Shown piece by piece: positions 9,400 through 18,136 of a stretch of DNA of 53,111 bases. Source of the stretch: JBAZDC01 sp041654595. GTDB lineage: Bacteria; Pseudomonadota; Gammaproteobacteria; Burkholderiales; Burkholderiaceae_B. A program made the translations under genes and the position numbers. The notes under the pieces are model-generated. The model ran no database searches. It was not told where the DNA came from and saw only the letters and a list, made by a program, of their open reading frames with translations. The stretch covers positions 1 to 53,111 of the forward strand of contig CAZKBT010000018.1 in the NCBI GenBank assembly GCA_964551305.1, given 5' to 3'. Every line of letters starts with the position of its first letter. Position 1 is the first letter of the stretch.

Positions 9400-11865
9400 A
9401 TGTCCCGCCATCGCCTTGCCAGCCTGTTTGAGCCCCACGCGATATGGGTGCTGGCCGACGCCTGCCTGCCCTTTGCCGCGCGCATGCGAACCCTGGCCCG
9501 GCCGGGCGTGACAATGGTTCCAGTAACGGCGGGGCAAGAAATCACGCCGCCCTTGCCGCAGACTGCGTCGCCGGCCGATCGGGTGGATCAGGCGCTGGTC
9601 TGCGTGGAGCCCGGCATGCTTCCCGCGGCATTGGCCGCGCTCAAGGCGGCTCGGCCCCGAGTGCTTACGTTGCTGGCTCACCCCACGCCATCGCGCGATC
9701 CCGAGCAGGACAGGGTGTTCTGCCAATCCTGGGGCAGGCTCAATGATTGCCGCGTGCTCGGGCCATGCGCGTTCGGCCTGCAACGCCCCCACTCGGGATT
9801 GAACCTGAGCCATGAGCAGGCCGCGGCCCGTTCGGGCCGCGTCGCGCTGGTCGCGCAGTCCCGTTCGCTGGTGTCGGCGGTGCTGGATTGGGCTCGCGAC
9901 ATCGGCATGGGCTTTTCCTGCGTGATCGGCATGGGCGACGAGGCGGATCTGGACGTGGCGAACGTTCTGGACTACCTTGCGCTGGACGCGCGCACGGACA
10001 GCATCGCCTTGTACCTGGAGGACGCGTCGTCGTCCAGGCGTTTCACCAGCGCCTTGCGCGCCGCCGCCGGCGTCAAGCCCGTCGTCATCTTGAAGACGGG
10101 CCACAATCCCGACGAAGCCGCGCTGGACGACGTGGTCTTCAATGCCGTGGTGCGCCGCGCCGGAGCGGTGCGCATCCGCTACTTCGTGCAGCTGTTCTCC
10201 GCCTTGAAGGCGCTGAGCTATGCCAAGCGTCCGCGCGGCAGGCGCGTTGCCTTGTTTTCCAACGGCAACGGCGCGGCGCAACTGGCGCTCGACGTCATCG
10301 GGCCCGCCACGCCGATCTTGCCGGCGGAGCTGGCGCCGGCAAGCCTGAGCCGCCTGCGCGACGCGCTGGGTCACGGTCGGGCCGTCGGCAATCCGGTGCT
10401 GGCCCATGAGCCTTTGACGCCGCGACACGTCGCCGACGTCCTGCAAGCGCTTGACGCGGACCCCGGCGTGGACGGCGTGCTGACGCTGCTGACGCCCGAC
10501 CCGCTCTCCGACATGGACGCCGTTGCACGGCAATTGGCGCAAAGCGTCGGCGCGGCGCGCAAGCCCATCGTGACATGCTTGTTGGGCGACTCCAGCATGC
10601 GGGAATTTCGTCGATTGCTGGACGGCGCCGGCGCGCCGGCCTTTCGCACGCCGGAGTCGGCCGCCAACGCATTCGGCGTGCTGGCCTCTTATCATTACAA
10701 CCAGACGCTGTCGCGGCAGACGCTGCCGCCCGAGCCCTTGAGCAAGCCTCCCGACGTGAGCGCGGCGCGCGCGCTGGTCCGGCAAGTCCAGGCCGAACAC
10801 CGCCAGCTGTTGAACGACGAGGAGGCGCAACGCCTGCTGGCGTGTTTCCACGTGCCTTTGCGCCACATCCTATCCAAGGGCGAGCTGAAAGCAGCCGACG
10901 CTCTGCCCATGGCGATACGTTCGAACCGTTATACGAAGTATGGTCCCTACCTGATGTTCGGCTCGGGAGGGCAGGACGACGTCATCGCCCGCGGCAATCG
11001 AGCGGTGGATCTGCCTCCGCTGAACGGCTATCTTGCCCGCCAGTTGATTCAACGCAGCAGTCTATGGAGGCGGGGCCTGTCCAGGCAAATGACGCCCGCG
11101 GCGTTCGAACTGTTGCGCGAATGCCTGGAGGGGCTGTCCGAACTGATTACCGAGCTGCCGGAATTGAAGTCGCTGGCCGTCGATCCGATGTATGCCGACG
11201 ACGATTCCATTGCGGCGATGAAAGTGCGTATTGCGGTCGATGACAAGATACGCCTGGCGCCACCCGAGAGTGAGGGCTACCGGCACATGGCCGTTCATCC
11301 TTACCCCCGCCGCCTGGCGCAGTCCAGGGTGTCGAAGGACGGGCAGCCGTTCATGTTGCGGCCCATACGGCCCGAAGACGCCCAGCCCTTGCAGGATTTC
11401 ATACGCGACCTGTCAGATGAATCGCGTTACATGCGCTTCGTTTCCATGCTGCGCGAGTTGACGCCCGCAATGCTGGCGCGTTACACGCGCATCGACTACG
11501 ACCGGGAGCTTGCGATGGTGGCGGCCGTGCAGGTGCCCGATCCCGACCATCGCGGCTACCCGAGGGAACGCATCGTGGGCTTTGCCCATTACCTGCGTCA
11601 TGCCGATGGCCGCGGCGCCGAGTACGCGCTGGTCATCGCCGACGATTGGCAGCGCAAAGGCCTGGGATCGCAATTGATGCATGGCCTGATCGAGGTCGCC
11701 CGGATACAGGGACTGTCCTATGTCGACGGCAGCGTCCTGGCGTCGAACAGGCCGATGCTGGGCCTGATGACGCATCTGGGTTTCCGGGTCGATCCCGATC
11801 CGGAGGATCCGACCCTGCGCAGAGTGTGGCTGGACCTGCGCCGCGTCGATTCGCAACCGGCCTGA
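9400..11865 (+). CDS. Pat-type GNAT acetyltransferase fused to a degenerate acyl-CoA synthetase (NDP-forming) region
   Basis: The 821 residues follow the order of PatZ/YfiQ protein-lysine acetyltransferases: CoA-binding domain (about 1-130), two ligase-CoA domains (about 140-460), an ATP-grasp-like part (about 480-630), and a GNAT domain (about 645-815, with P-I-R-P-E-D at its start and Q-R-K-G-L-G-S, the acetyl-CoA loop). In E. coli PatZ acetylates enzymes such as acetyl-CoA synthetase. Several ligase landmarks are gone: no G-x-S loop in the CoA domain, L-G-P-C-A-F-G in place of L-G-P-N-C/S-x-G, A-Q-S-R-S in place of S-Q-S-G-A, and the ATP-grasp part looks about 60-100 residues short. Only the GNAT domain looks intact. 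The start at 9400 (M-S-R-H-R-L) matches the family; a frame from 9328 adds 24 unlikely residues. Confidence 0.82.
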   Translation: MSRHRLASLFEPHAIWVLADACLPFAARMRTLARPGVTMVPVTAGQEITPPLPQTASPADRVDQALVCVEPGMLPAALAALKAARPRVLTLLAHPTPSRDPEQDRVFCQSWGRLNDCRVLGPCAFGLQRPHSGLNLSHEQAAARSGRVALVAQSRSLVSAVLDWARDIGMGFSCVIGMGDEADLDVANVLDYLALDARTDSIALYLEDASSSRRFTSALRAAAGVKPVVILKTGHNPDEAALDDVVFNAVVRRAGAVRIRYFVQLFSALKALSYAKRPRGRRVALFSNGNGAAQLALDVIGPATPILPAELAPASLSRLRDALGHGRAVGNPVLAHEPLTPRHVADVLQALDADPGVDGVLTLLTPDPLSDMDAVARQLAQSVGAARKPIVTCLLGDSSMREFRRLLDGAGAPAFRTPESAANAFGVLASYHYNQTLSRQTLPPEPLSKPPDVSAARALVRQVQAEHRQLLNDEEAQRLLACFHVPLRHILSKGELKAADALPMAIRSNRYTKYGPYLMFGSGGQDDVIARGNRAVDLPPLNGYLARQLIQRSSLWRRGLSRQMTPAAFELLRECLEGLSELITELPELKSLAVDPMYADDDSIAAMKVRIAVDDKIRLAPPESEGYRHMAVHPYPRRLAQSRVSKDGQPFMLRPIRPEDAQPLQDFIRDLSDESRYMRFVSMLRELTPAMLARYTRIDYDRELAMVAAVQVPDPDHRGYPRERIVGFAHYLRHADGRGAEYALVIADDWQRKGLGSQLMHGLIEVARIQGLSYVDGSVLASNRPMLGLMTHLGFRVDPDPEDPTLRRVWLDLRRVDSQPA

Positions 11866-11883
11866 GCGTGCCGCGCTGCGGCG

Positions 11884-12555
11884 CTAGGCCAATACCCGCC
11901 GCAGAAAGTCGCTGATATCCAGGACTTCGGGCATGCAGACCGAGTGCGGCATCGGGTAGGTTTTCAACTGGGCGTCATAGCCGTGCTCGTGCAGCCAGCG
12001 CAGGGTGTCTTGCGCGCGCGCCAGGACGATGACCGGGTCGCTGATGCCATGCGCCAGGAAGACGGGGGTGTCCTGATTGGCCGGGTCGCGTTCGGCGTCC
12101 GTCAAGGCGGCCAGAGGCAGATAGCCCGACAGGCCGAGCAGGCCCGCCAGTTTTTGAGGATGGCGCAGGCCGGTTTGCAAGGTCATCGCGCAGCCCTGCG
12201 AAAAACCCGCCAGCACGACGTGTTCCGAGGCGATGCCGCGCTCGTTCTCCCTGGCGATCAGCGCCTGCACCCTGGCTTGCGACGCGCGCAGGCCGGCCTC
12301 GTCTTCGCGTACCGCCGAACCAGGGGGGTAGATGTCGTACCAGGCGCGCATGGCCATGCCGTTGTTGATGGCGACGGGCTGTATGGGGGCGTGGGGGAAG
12401 ATGAAGCGGACGGCGGGCAGGCCTTGCAGCCGCAGTTCCGGCACCAGGGAGGCGAAATCGTTGCCGTCGGCGCCCAGTCCGTGCAGCCAGATCACGCTGC
12501 GTTGCGGATTCGGGCCGGTTTCGATTTCGATGCAATCCAATAGGGGTTCGGTCAT
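11884..12555 (-). CDS. Carboxylesterase/phospholipase family serine hydrolase (EstB-like)
   Basis: An alpha/beta hydrolase of 223 residues. It shows the oxyanion-side motif W-L-H-G-L-G-A-D-G-N-D-F, the nucleophile elbow G-F-S-Q-G (Ser near 118), the acid in H-G-I-S-D-P-V-I, and the catalytic His in M-P-H-S-V. These fit the Pseudomonas carboxylesterase II / acyl-protein thioesterase family, cytosolic enzymes that hydrolyse short-chain esters. It starts 3 bases after the darP stop on the same strand, so the two are probably co-transcribed. Confidence 0.88.
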   Translation of the reverse strand: MTEPLLDCIEIETGPNPQRSVIWLHGLGADGNDFASLVPELRLQGLPAVRFIFPHAPIQPVAINNGMAMRAWYDIYPPGSAVREDEAGLRASQARVQALIARENERGIASEHVVLAGFSQGCAMTLQTGLRHPQKLAGLLGLSGYLPLAALTDAERDPANQDTPVFLAHGISDPVIVLARAQDTLRWLHEHGYDAQLKTYPMPHSVCMPEVLDISDFLRRVLA

Positions 12556-12557
12556 GA

Positions 12558-13121
12558 TCAGGGTGTCGTAGTGTCCATGTTCTTGAGGGCTTGAAAAAGA
12601 GCGCGGTAATGCTTGCGTTGCGGTTCCTGGCCGGGCAGCAGCGCGGCGTTGCGCTTGGCCTCCTTGCGGCCTTCGCGGATCAGGGTGCGCAAATGCTGCA
12701 CATCCGCGCCGGGATATTCCTTGAGCAGCCCGGTCAGCGCGTCGTCGTCCCTGAGCAGCAGGTTGCGCAGGGCTTCCAGCCTATGCATGGCTTGCGTTTG
12801 CTCGCGCGAGCCGTTTTCCCAAATGTCCAATTGTTGCCGGATGGCGTCCGCATCGGCATCGCGCATGAGCTTGCCGACGTAATGGCGTTGCCGGCGTCCG
12901 CCTTCGCGGCTGGTGATGCGTTGGGCCATCCGTATGGCTTCGTACAGCTTTTCGGCCAGAGGCAGCTGCTTGAGTCTCTCGGGAGGCAGGTCGATCAGTT
13001 TCTTGCCCAAGTCCTGCAAGGCCAGCATGTCGCGCTTGACCTGCGATTTGCTCGGGCGGTCGTATTCCGGCGACAAGTCGTCCTGGTCGGTTTGGTCGAA
13101 TTCGTCGGGCATGGTCGTCAT
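12558..13121 (-). CDS. darP: Ribosome biogenesis factor DarP (YjgA family)
   Basis: DarP binds late 50S precursors and promotes peptidyl-transferase-centre maturation. The 187-residue chain has the family pattern: acidic N-terminus, then K-S-Q-V-K-R-D-M-L-A-L-Q-D-L-G, L-P-L-A-E-K-L-Y-E-A-I-R-M-A, R-R-Q-R-H-Y-V-G-K-L-M-R, and a basic helical C-terminus. The ATG at 13121 was used; one three codons downstream (M-P-D-E-F) is equally possible. The gene diverges from pmbA, an arrangement common in proteobacteria. Confidence 0.93.
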   Translation of the reverse strand: MTTMPDEFDQTDQDDLSPEYDRPSKSQVKRDMLALQDLGKKLIDLPPERLKQLPLAEKLYEAIRMAQRITSREGGRRQRHYVGKLMRDADADAIRQQLDIWENGSREQTQAMHRLEALRNLLLRDDDALTGLLKEYPGADVQHLRTLIREGRKEAKRNAALLPGQEPQRKHYRALFQALKNMDTTTP

Positions 13122-13182
13122 GAAAGTTCAAAAATATTTTTGTCAATTGGCTATGATAACCGTCTAACCTGAAAGAGTAGCA

Positions 13183-14550
13183 ATGAGCCAGTCAAGCAAA
13201 TCATTTCTTCCCGTCGCCCAAAACCAGGCGATTTTCCGCCAACTCGTCACCGACGCCCTCAAGCATGCCAAGTCGCTGGGCGCATCGGACGCGGCCGCCG
13301 AGGTCTCGGAAAGCAAGGGGCTGTCCGTATCCGTGCGCAAGCAGAACATCGAGACCGTCGAGCAGACGCGCGACCGGTCCCTGGACGTCACGGTGTTTGC
13401 GGGCACCCGTCGCGGTTCGGCGTCCACGTCCGATTTTTCCGCGCAGGCCTTGCGCGAAACGGTGGAGGCCGCCTGGCACATCGCCCGCTATACCGCCGAG
13501 GACCCGGCGGCGGGCCTGCCCGACCCGGATTGCCTGGCGCGCGACCCGCGGGACATGGACCTGCACCATCCGTGGGACATTTCGGCCGAACAGGCGGCGG
13601 AGCTGGCGATACGGGCCGAGCGCGCCGCCCGCGACGTCAGCCCCCTGATCACGAATACGGACGGCGCCTCGACGGATACCAACGAAGGGCATTTCGTATT
13701 GGGCAATACCGGAGGGTTCCTGGGCGGCTATGCGTTTTCCCGCCACAGCCTGTCGGTGGCGCCCATCGCAGGGCGCGGGGCGAACATGCAGCGCGACTAT
13801 TGGTACACGACGGCGCGGTCGGGCAAGGACCTTGCTGATCCCGCCGAGGTCGGCCGCTACGCCGCGCAACGCACGCTGGCGCGCTTGTCCGCGCGGCGCA
13901 TCAAGACCGGACGGTTTCCCGTGCTATTCGAGGCGCCGCTGGCAATCGGACTGCTGGGCGCGTTGGTGCAGGCCACCAGCGGCGGGGCCCTATACCGCAA
14001 ATCGAGCTTCCTGCTCGATTCCCTGGGCAAGCCAGTCATGGCGGACCATCTCGACGTGCGCGAAGATCCCACGATACGCGGCGCCATGGGCAGTTCGTCG
14101 TTCGATGCCGAAGGTGTGCGCACGCAGGCCCGCGACGTCGTGACGGCGGGCGTCCTGAACGGCTATTTCCTGTCCACGTACACGGGCCGTAAGCTGGGCA
14201 TGCCGACGACAGGCAACGCGGGCGGTTCGCACAATCTGTTCCTGACCTCGCGCCTGACCCGTGCGCAGGACGATCTGGACGCCATGTTGAGGAAAATGGG
14301 CACCGGCTTGCTGGTGACCGAGCTGATCGGACAAGGCGTCAACTATGTCACAGGCGATTATTCGCGGGGCGCGTTCGGGTATTGGGTCCAGGACGGGGTC
14401 ATCCGGCACGCGGTCGAGGAAATCACGATTGCCGGCAATCTGGCGAATATGTTCCGCCGGATCGTGGCCGTCGGCGCGGATACGATCACCCGCGGGTCGA
14501 AAACGACCGGTTCCATTTTGATCGAAGGCATGTCGATCGCCGGACAGTGA
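13183..14550 (+). CDS. pmbA: PmbA/TldE subunit of the TldD-TldE metalloprotease
   Basis: PmbA (TldE) pairs with TldD in a heterodimeric protease that trims peptides such as microcin B17 and degrades CcdA. The 455-residue protein has the family features: an N-terminal S-V-R-K-Q-N-I-E-T-V-E-Q segment, the central T-N-T-D-G-A-S, Y-R-K-S-S-F-L-L-D-S-L-G-K, and G-Y-F-L-S-T-Y-T-G-R-K-L-G-M, and the end G-S-I-L-I-E-G-M-S-I-A-G-Q. The metal-binding HExxxH motif belongs to TldD and is absent here, as expected. TldD itself is not in the window. Confidence 0.95.
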   Translation: MSQSSKSFLPVAQNQAIFRQLVTDALKHAKSLGASDAAAEVSESKGLSVSVRKQNIETVEQTRDRSLDVTVFAGTRRGSASTSDFSAQALRETVEAAWHIARYTAEDPAAGLPDPDCLARDPRDMDLHHPWDISAEQAAELAIRAERAARDVSPLITNTDGASTDTNEGHFVLGNTGGFLGGYAFSRHSLSVAPIAGRGANMQRDYWYTTARSGKDLADPAEVGRYAAQRTLARLSARRIKTGRFPVLFEAPLAIGLLGALVQATSGGALYRKSSFLLDSLGKPVMADHLDVREDPTIRGAMGSSSFDAEGVRTQARDVVTAGVLNGYFLSTYTGRKLGMPTTGNAGGSHNLFLTSRLTRAQDDLDAMLRKMGTGLLVTELIGQGVNYVTGDYSRGAFGYWVQDGVIRHAVEEITIAGNLANMFRRIVAVGADTITRGSKTTGSILIEGMSIAGQ

Positions 14551-14664
14551 TCGGGCCGCATGCGATGTAAGGGAATTCACCGGGGTTGCCCGCAGACCGC
14601 CGGGTGTATCATCCGGCAGGTTGGCCCAAGGGCACGATAAATAGTGACAAAGGAGAGTTTATCC

Positions 14665-15765
14665 ATGCAGCGTCGTTCATTTTTAAAGAAAGCCGGGCTG
14701 GGTGCGGTTGCCGGCTCCGCCGCCGTCGCCGCGCCGGTACTGGCGCAGGGCAACCCCAAGATCAGCTGGAAGATGACGTCTTCCTATGGGCCGTCCCTGC
14801 CGCCGCTCTACAGCACGGCGCAGTTGTTTTGCAAGATGGTGGAAGAGGCTTCCGACGGTAATTTTTCGATCCGCCTCTATCCCGCCGGCGAAATCGTTCC
14901 CGCATTCAGCGTCCTGGACGCCGTGGGCAATCGCACGGTCGAATGCGCGCAGACGGCATCCTACTATTTTTACGGCAAGGACCCGTCCCTTTGCTTCGAT
15001 ACCGCCGTGCCGTTCGGCTTGAACGCGCGGCAGCTTTTCTCGTGGATGTACGAGGGCAACGGCCTGAAGCTGATGCGTGAGCTTTTCGCCCAGCACCATA
15101 TCGTCAACTTCCCGTTCGGCAACACGGGCACTCAGATGGGCGGATGGTACCGCCGCGAAATCAATACCGTGCAAGACCTGAAGGGCCTGAAGATGCGCAC
15201 CGCCGGGTTCGCGGGCGAAGTGCTGTCGCGCCTGGGCGTCGTGCCTCAGCAGATTCCGCCTGGCGACATCTATCCGTCGCTGGAAAAGGGCACGCTGGAC
15301 GCGGTCGAGTTCGTGGGGCCCGTCGACGATGAAAAACTAGGATTCCAGAAGGTCGCCAAATACTATTACTACCCCGGCTGGTGGGAAGGTTCGGCCCAAC
15401 TGTCCTTGTATGTGAACGACGAGGCGTACAACGGCCTGCCCAAGCAGTATCAAAGCCTGATCGATACAGCGTCGCGGGCGGCCGGCACCAAGCTGCTGGG
15501 CGATTACGACGCCCACAATCCAGCGGCCTTGCGCCGTCTCATCGCCAGCGGCGCCGTGCTCAAGGCTTTCCCGCGCGAAGTCATGGACGCGTCGTTCGAG
15601 GCTTCCAACCAAGTGTACAAAGAGTTCTGCGACAAGAATCCTCAGTTCAAGAAGATCCACGACGATTATATGTCGTTCCGCGACGGCATCGTGCCGTGGT
15701 TCCGCGTGGCTGAAGGCTCGTACGACAACTATCTGGGCATTGCGCTGGCGAACCGGAACAAGTAA
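14665..15765 (+). CDS. TRAP transporter periplasmic substrate-binding protein (DctP family)
   Basis: The ATG at 14665 has AAGGAGAG eight bases upstream; an upstream GTG frame (14644) was rejected. The N-terminus M-Q-R-R-S-F-L-K-K with a hydrophobic stretch and A-P-V-L-A is a twin-arginine signal, so the protein is probably exported folded. The 366-residue protein has the DctP-type G-L-K-M-R-T-A-G-F (carboxylate-binding Arg), V-P-Q-Q-I-P-P-G-D-I-Y, and V-E-F-V-G-P-V-D-D. This resembles TRAP proteins for monocarboxylates or 2-oxo acids. No DctQ/DctM membrane subunits are nearby, so it must work with a permease encoded elsewhere. Confidence 0.88.
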   Translation: MQRRSFLKKAGLGAVAGSAAVAAPVLAQGNPKISWKMTSSYGPSLPPLYSTAQLFCKMVEEASDGNFSIRLYPAGEIVPAFSVLDAVGNRTVECAQTASYYFYGKDPSLCFDTAVPFGLNARQLFSWMYEGNGLKLMRELFAQHHIVNFPFGNTGTQMGGWYRREINTVQDLKGLKMRTAGFAGEVLSRLGVVPQQIPPGDIYPSLEKGTLDAVEFVGPVDDEKLGFQKVAKYYYYPGWWEGSAQLSLYVNDEAYNGLPKQYQSLIDTASRAAGTKLLGDYDAHNPAALRRLIASGAVLKAFPREVMDASFEASNQVYKEFCDKNPQFKKIHDDYMSFRDGIVPWFRVAEGSYDNYLGIALANRNK

Positions 15766-15800
15766 GCGGATTTCGGCGCGCGCATGCGGGCCGGCCGCTG

Positions 15801-15825
15801 AAGGACTTGTTTAGTCCTTTTTATA
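15801..15825 (+). terminator. Terminator after the TRAP binding-protein gene
   Basis: AAGGACT and AGTCCTT form a 7-bp stem around TGTTT, running directly into a short T-rich tail (TTTTTAT). It lies 35 bases after the stop codon and just before the rplM promoter. Confidence 0.65.
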
Positions 15826-15828
15826 TTG

Positions 15829-15852
15829 CCGTTGATGTGATAGAATCAACGG
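15829..15852 (+). promoter_or_regulatory. rplM-rpsI promoter with an 8-bp dyad over the -10
   Basis: TGATAGAAT at 15838-15846 is an extended -10 hexamer. It sits inside an inverted repeat, CCGTTGAT (15829-15836) and ATCAACGG (15845-15852), whose 8-base loop holds the TGATAG. The -35 is weak, which fits an extended -10. The dyad could be an operator or the first hairpin of the leader; about 120 bases of untranslated leader would follow before rplM. Confidence 0.55.
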
Positions 15853-15973
15853 CTTTGCTGCATTTTGCGCACGGGCGACGTCAGAACGCTTTGGCGCAAG
15901 GTGGCGAATCCGAGGCCGTTTTCGCGGGAAAATCCGGTAAACGGCTGTTATTTCATATCTATTAGGAACCATC

Positions 15974-16402
15974 ATGAAGACCTTTGTGGCCAAGCCGCAC
16001 GAAGTCAAGCGTGACTGGTACGTGATTGACGCCAAGGGCAAAGTCCTCGGTCGTGTGGCCAGCGAAGTCGCACGCCGCCTGCGTGGCAAGCACAAGCCGG
16101 AATTCACGCCGCACGTTGATACGGGCGATTACATCGTCATCATCAATGCCGCCGACATCGTCGTTACCGGTAACAAGTCGAAAGACAAGAAGTACTATCG
16201 CCACTCCACGTATCCAGGCGGTATTACCGAGACCAACTTCGAAAAAATGCAACAGCGCTTCCCCGGTCGCGCCATCCAGAAAGCCGTCAAGGGCATGCTG
16301 CCCAAGGGCCCCCTGGGTTACGCCATGGCCAAGAAGCTCAAGGTTTATGCCGGCGCCGAGCATCCGCATACTGCTCAGCAGCCCAAACCGCTGGAAATCT
16401 AA
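15974..16402 (+). CDS. rplM: 50S ribosomal protein L13
   Basis: The 142-residue protein matches L13 end to end: M-K-T-F-V-A-K-P, R-D-W-Y-V-I-D-A-K-G-K-V-L-G-R, D-Y-I-V-I-I-N-A, Y-Y-R-H-S-T-Y-P-G-G, and the ending G-A-E-H-P-H-T-A-Q-Q-P. L13 is an early-assembly 23S rRNA binder. An AGGAACC ribosome site precedes the ATG. rpsI starts 9 bases downstream, forming the standard rplM-rpsI operon. Confidence 0.99.
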   Translation: MKTFVAKPHEVKRDWYVIDAKGKVLGRVASEVARRLRGKHKPEFTPHVDTGDYIVIINAADIVVTGNKSKDKKYYRHSTYPGGITETNFEKMQQRFPGRAIQKAVKGMLPKGPLGYAMAKKLKVYAGAEHPHTAQQPKPLEI

Positions 16403-16411
16403 GGACAGGTC

Positions 16412-16804
16412 ATGATCGGTAATTGGAACTATGGAACAGGTCGCCGCAAAACGTCGGTGGCGCGAGTGTTCTTGAAAAAAGGTTCGGGCAAGATCGTTAT
16501 CAACGGCAAGCCCGTCGATGAGTATTTTGCTCGTGAAACCGGACGCATGATCGTGCGTCAGCCCCTGGCTTTGACCAACCACCTCGAGTCGTTCGATTTT
16601 CACATCAACGTTCATGGTGGCGGCGAAAGCGGCCAAGCCGGTGCGGTGCGTCACGGCATCACCCGCGCGCTGATCGATTACGACGAAACGTTGAAGTCGC
16701 CGCTGAAGCAAGCCGGCCTGGTGACCCGCGATGCCCGCGAAGTCGAACGCAAGAAAGTTGGTTTCCACAAGGCGCGTCGTCGCAAGCAGTTCAGCAAGCG
16801 CTGA
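16412..16804 (+). CDS. rpsI: 30S ribosomal protein S9
   Basis: This 130-residue protein has the S9 hallmarks: Y-G-T-G-R-R-K-T-S-V-A-R-V at the N-terminus, G-G-G-E-S-G-Q-A-G-A-V-R-H-G-I-T-R-A-L in the middle, and a basic tail ending K-A-R-R-R-K-Q-F-S-K-R, which reaches the P-site tRNA. It is the second gene of the rplM operon and is followed by a strong terminator. Confidence 0.99.
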   Translation: MIGNWNYGTGRRKTSVARVFLKKGSGKIVINGKPVDEYFARETGRMIVRQPLALTNHLESFDFHINVHGGGESGQAGAVRHGITRALIDYDETLKSPLKQAGLVTRDAREVERKKVGFHKARRRKQFSKR

Positions 16805-16842
16805 TACGAGATCAACCGGCATGTTGTTGTATTGCCGGCTCG

Positions 16843-16870
16843 AAAAACCCGGCTTCGGCCGGGTTTTTTT
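16843..16870 (+). terminator. Strong Rho-independent terminator of rplM-rpsI
   Basis: AACCCGGC and GCCGGGTT form a GC-rich stem closed by a TTCG tetraloop (16854-16857) and followed by seven Ts. This is a textbook intrinsic terminator 40 bases after the rpsI stop. Confidence 0.93.
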
Positions 16871-17023
16871 ACTTGAACGTCTTGCAGGCTCGAGTCGGCC
16901 GCCGCCGGACGTATACTATTGATCTGGACATGATCATACGCCCAAGCGTACGTTTTGCCGCCCGCGGCGAGACCGCGCCGGGCGCCCTTCGTGCGGTGGC
17001 AAATCGTTATTTCAGGAAGAAAG

Positions 17024-18082
17024 ATGGGCTCGGCAAAAAAAATCAAAGTGGGTATCGTCGGTGGCACGGGCTATACGGGCGTGGAATTGCTGCGCTTGCT
17101 TTCCCAGCACCCGAATGTCCAGATCATGGCGATCACCTCGCGCAAGGAATACGGCATGCCGGTATCGGACATGTTTCCAAACCTGCGCGGCCGGGTGGAG
17201 CTGAACTTTGAAACGCCCGAAAACGCCGGATTGGAAAAATGCGACGCCGTATTCTTCGCCACGCCCCACGGCGTCGCCATGAGCCAGGCGCGGGCCTTGC
17301 TGGATGCGGGCGTTCGCATCATCGACCTGGCGGCGGACTTCCGCTTGCAGGATACGGCGACGTTCGAGAAATGGTACAAAATGGCGCATGCCTGCCCGGA
17401 TATCCTGGCCGAATCCGTATACGGGCTGGTCGAGCTCAACCGCGACGCGTTGCGCCGGGCCAAGGTGGTGGCCAACCCGGGATGCTACCCCACGACGGTG
17501 CTATTGGGCTTGGCGCCCGTGCTGGAAAACGGCGTTGCGCTGGTCGACACGGCGCATATCATCGCGGATTGTAAATCCGGCGTTTCAGGCGCCGGGCGCA
17601 AGGCCGAAGTCGGCACGCTGTATGCGGAAGCGGGCGATAACTTCAAGGCCTACGGCTTGGCCGGCCATCGTCATCATCCGGAAATCTCCGAGCAGTTGCA
17701 GCGCATCGCCGGGACGCCGGTGGGGCTGACCTTCACCCCGCATCTGGTGCCGATGATACGGGGCATGTTCTCGACGATTTACGCCCGTATCCGGCCCGAG
17801 GCCATGGGCACGGATTTTCAGGCGCTGTATGAGCGGCGCTATGCCGACGAGGCGTTCGTGGACGTCATGCCCGCGGGCAGCCAGCCTGAAACCCGCTCTG
17901 TAAGAGGATCCAATCAGCTGCGTATCGCCGTCCATCGTCCGGGCAACGCGGATCATCTTACCATCCTGGTCGTTCAGGACAATCTCGTCAAGGGCGCATC
18001 CGGGCAGGCCGTGCAGAACATGAACCTGATGTTCGGCCTGGACGAGTCCGTCGGCTTGGGGCACGTCGCGCTGTTGCCTTGA
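17024..18082 (+). CDS. argC: N-acetyl-gamma-glutamyl-phosphate reductase
   Basis: ArgC reduces N-acetylglutamyl-phosphate to the semialdehyde with NADPH, the third step of arginine synthesis. The 352-residue chain has the nucleotide-binding G-I-V-G-G-T-G-Y-T-G-V-E near residue 9, the catalytic Cys in A-N-P-G-C-Y-P-T, and the family segment H-R-H-H-P-E-I. The ATG at 17024 follows a CAGGAAG ribosome site; a longer frame from 16955 adds 23 residues that do not belong to the family. rplM-rpsI-argC is a usual order in Burkholderiales. Confidence 0.96.
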   Translation: MGSAKKIKVGIVGGTGYTGVELLRLLSQHPNVQIMAITSRKEYGMPVSDMFPNLRGRVELNFETPENAGLEKCDAVFFATPHGVAMSQARALLDAGVRIIDLAADFRLQDTATFEKWYKMAHACPDILAESVYGLVELNRDALRRAKVVANPGCYPTTVLLGLAPVLENGVALVDTAHIIADCKSGVSGAGRKAEVGTLYAEAGDNFKAYGLAGHRHHPEISEQLQRIAGTPVGLTFTPHLVPMIRGMFSTIYARIRPEAMGTDFQALYERRYADEAFVDVMPAGSQPETRSVRGSNQLRIAVHRPGNADHLTILVVQDNLVKGASGQAVQNMNLMFGLDESVGLGHVALLP

Positions 18083-18136
18083 CCTCGGGCGCCGCGGCGT
18101 GGGGAACTTTCGCGGGGCGCGTCGGTCTATTCGTGG

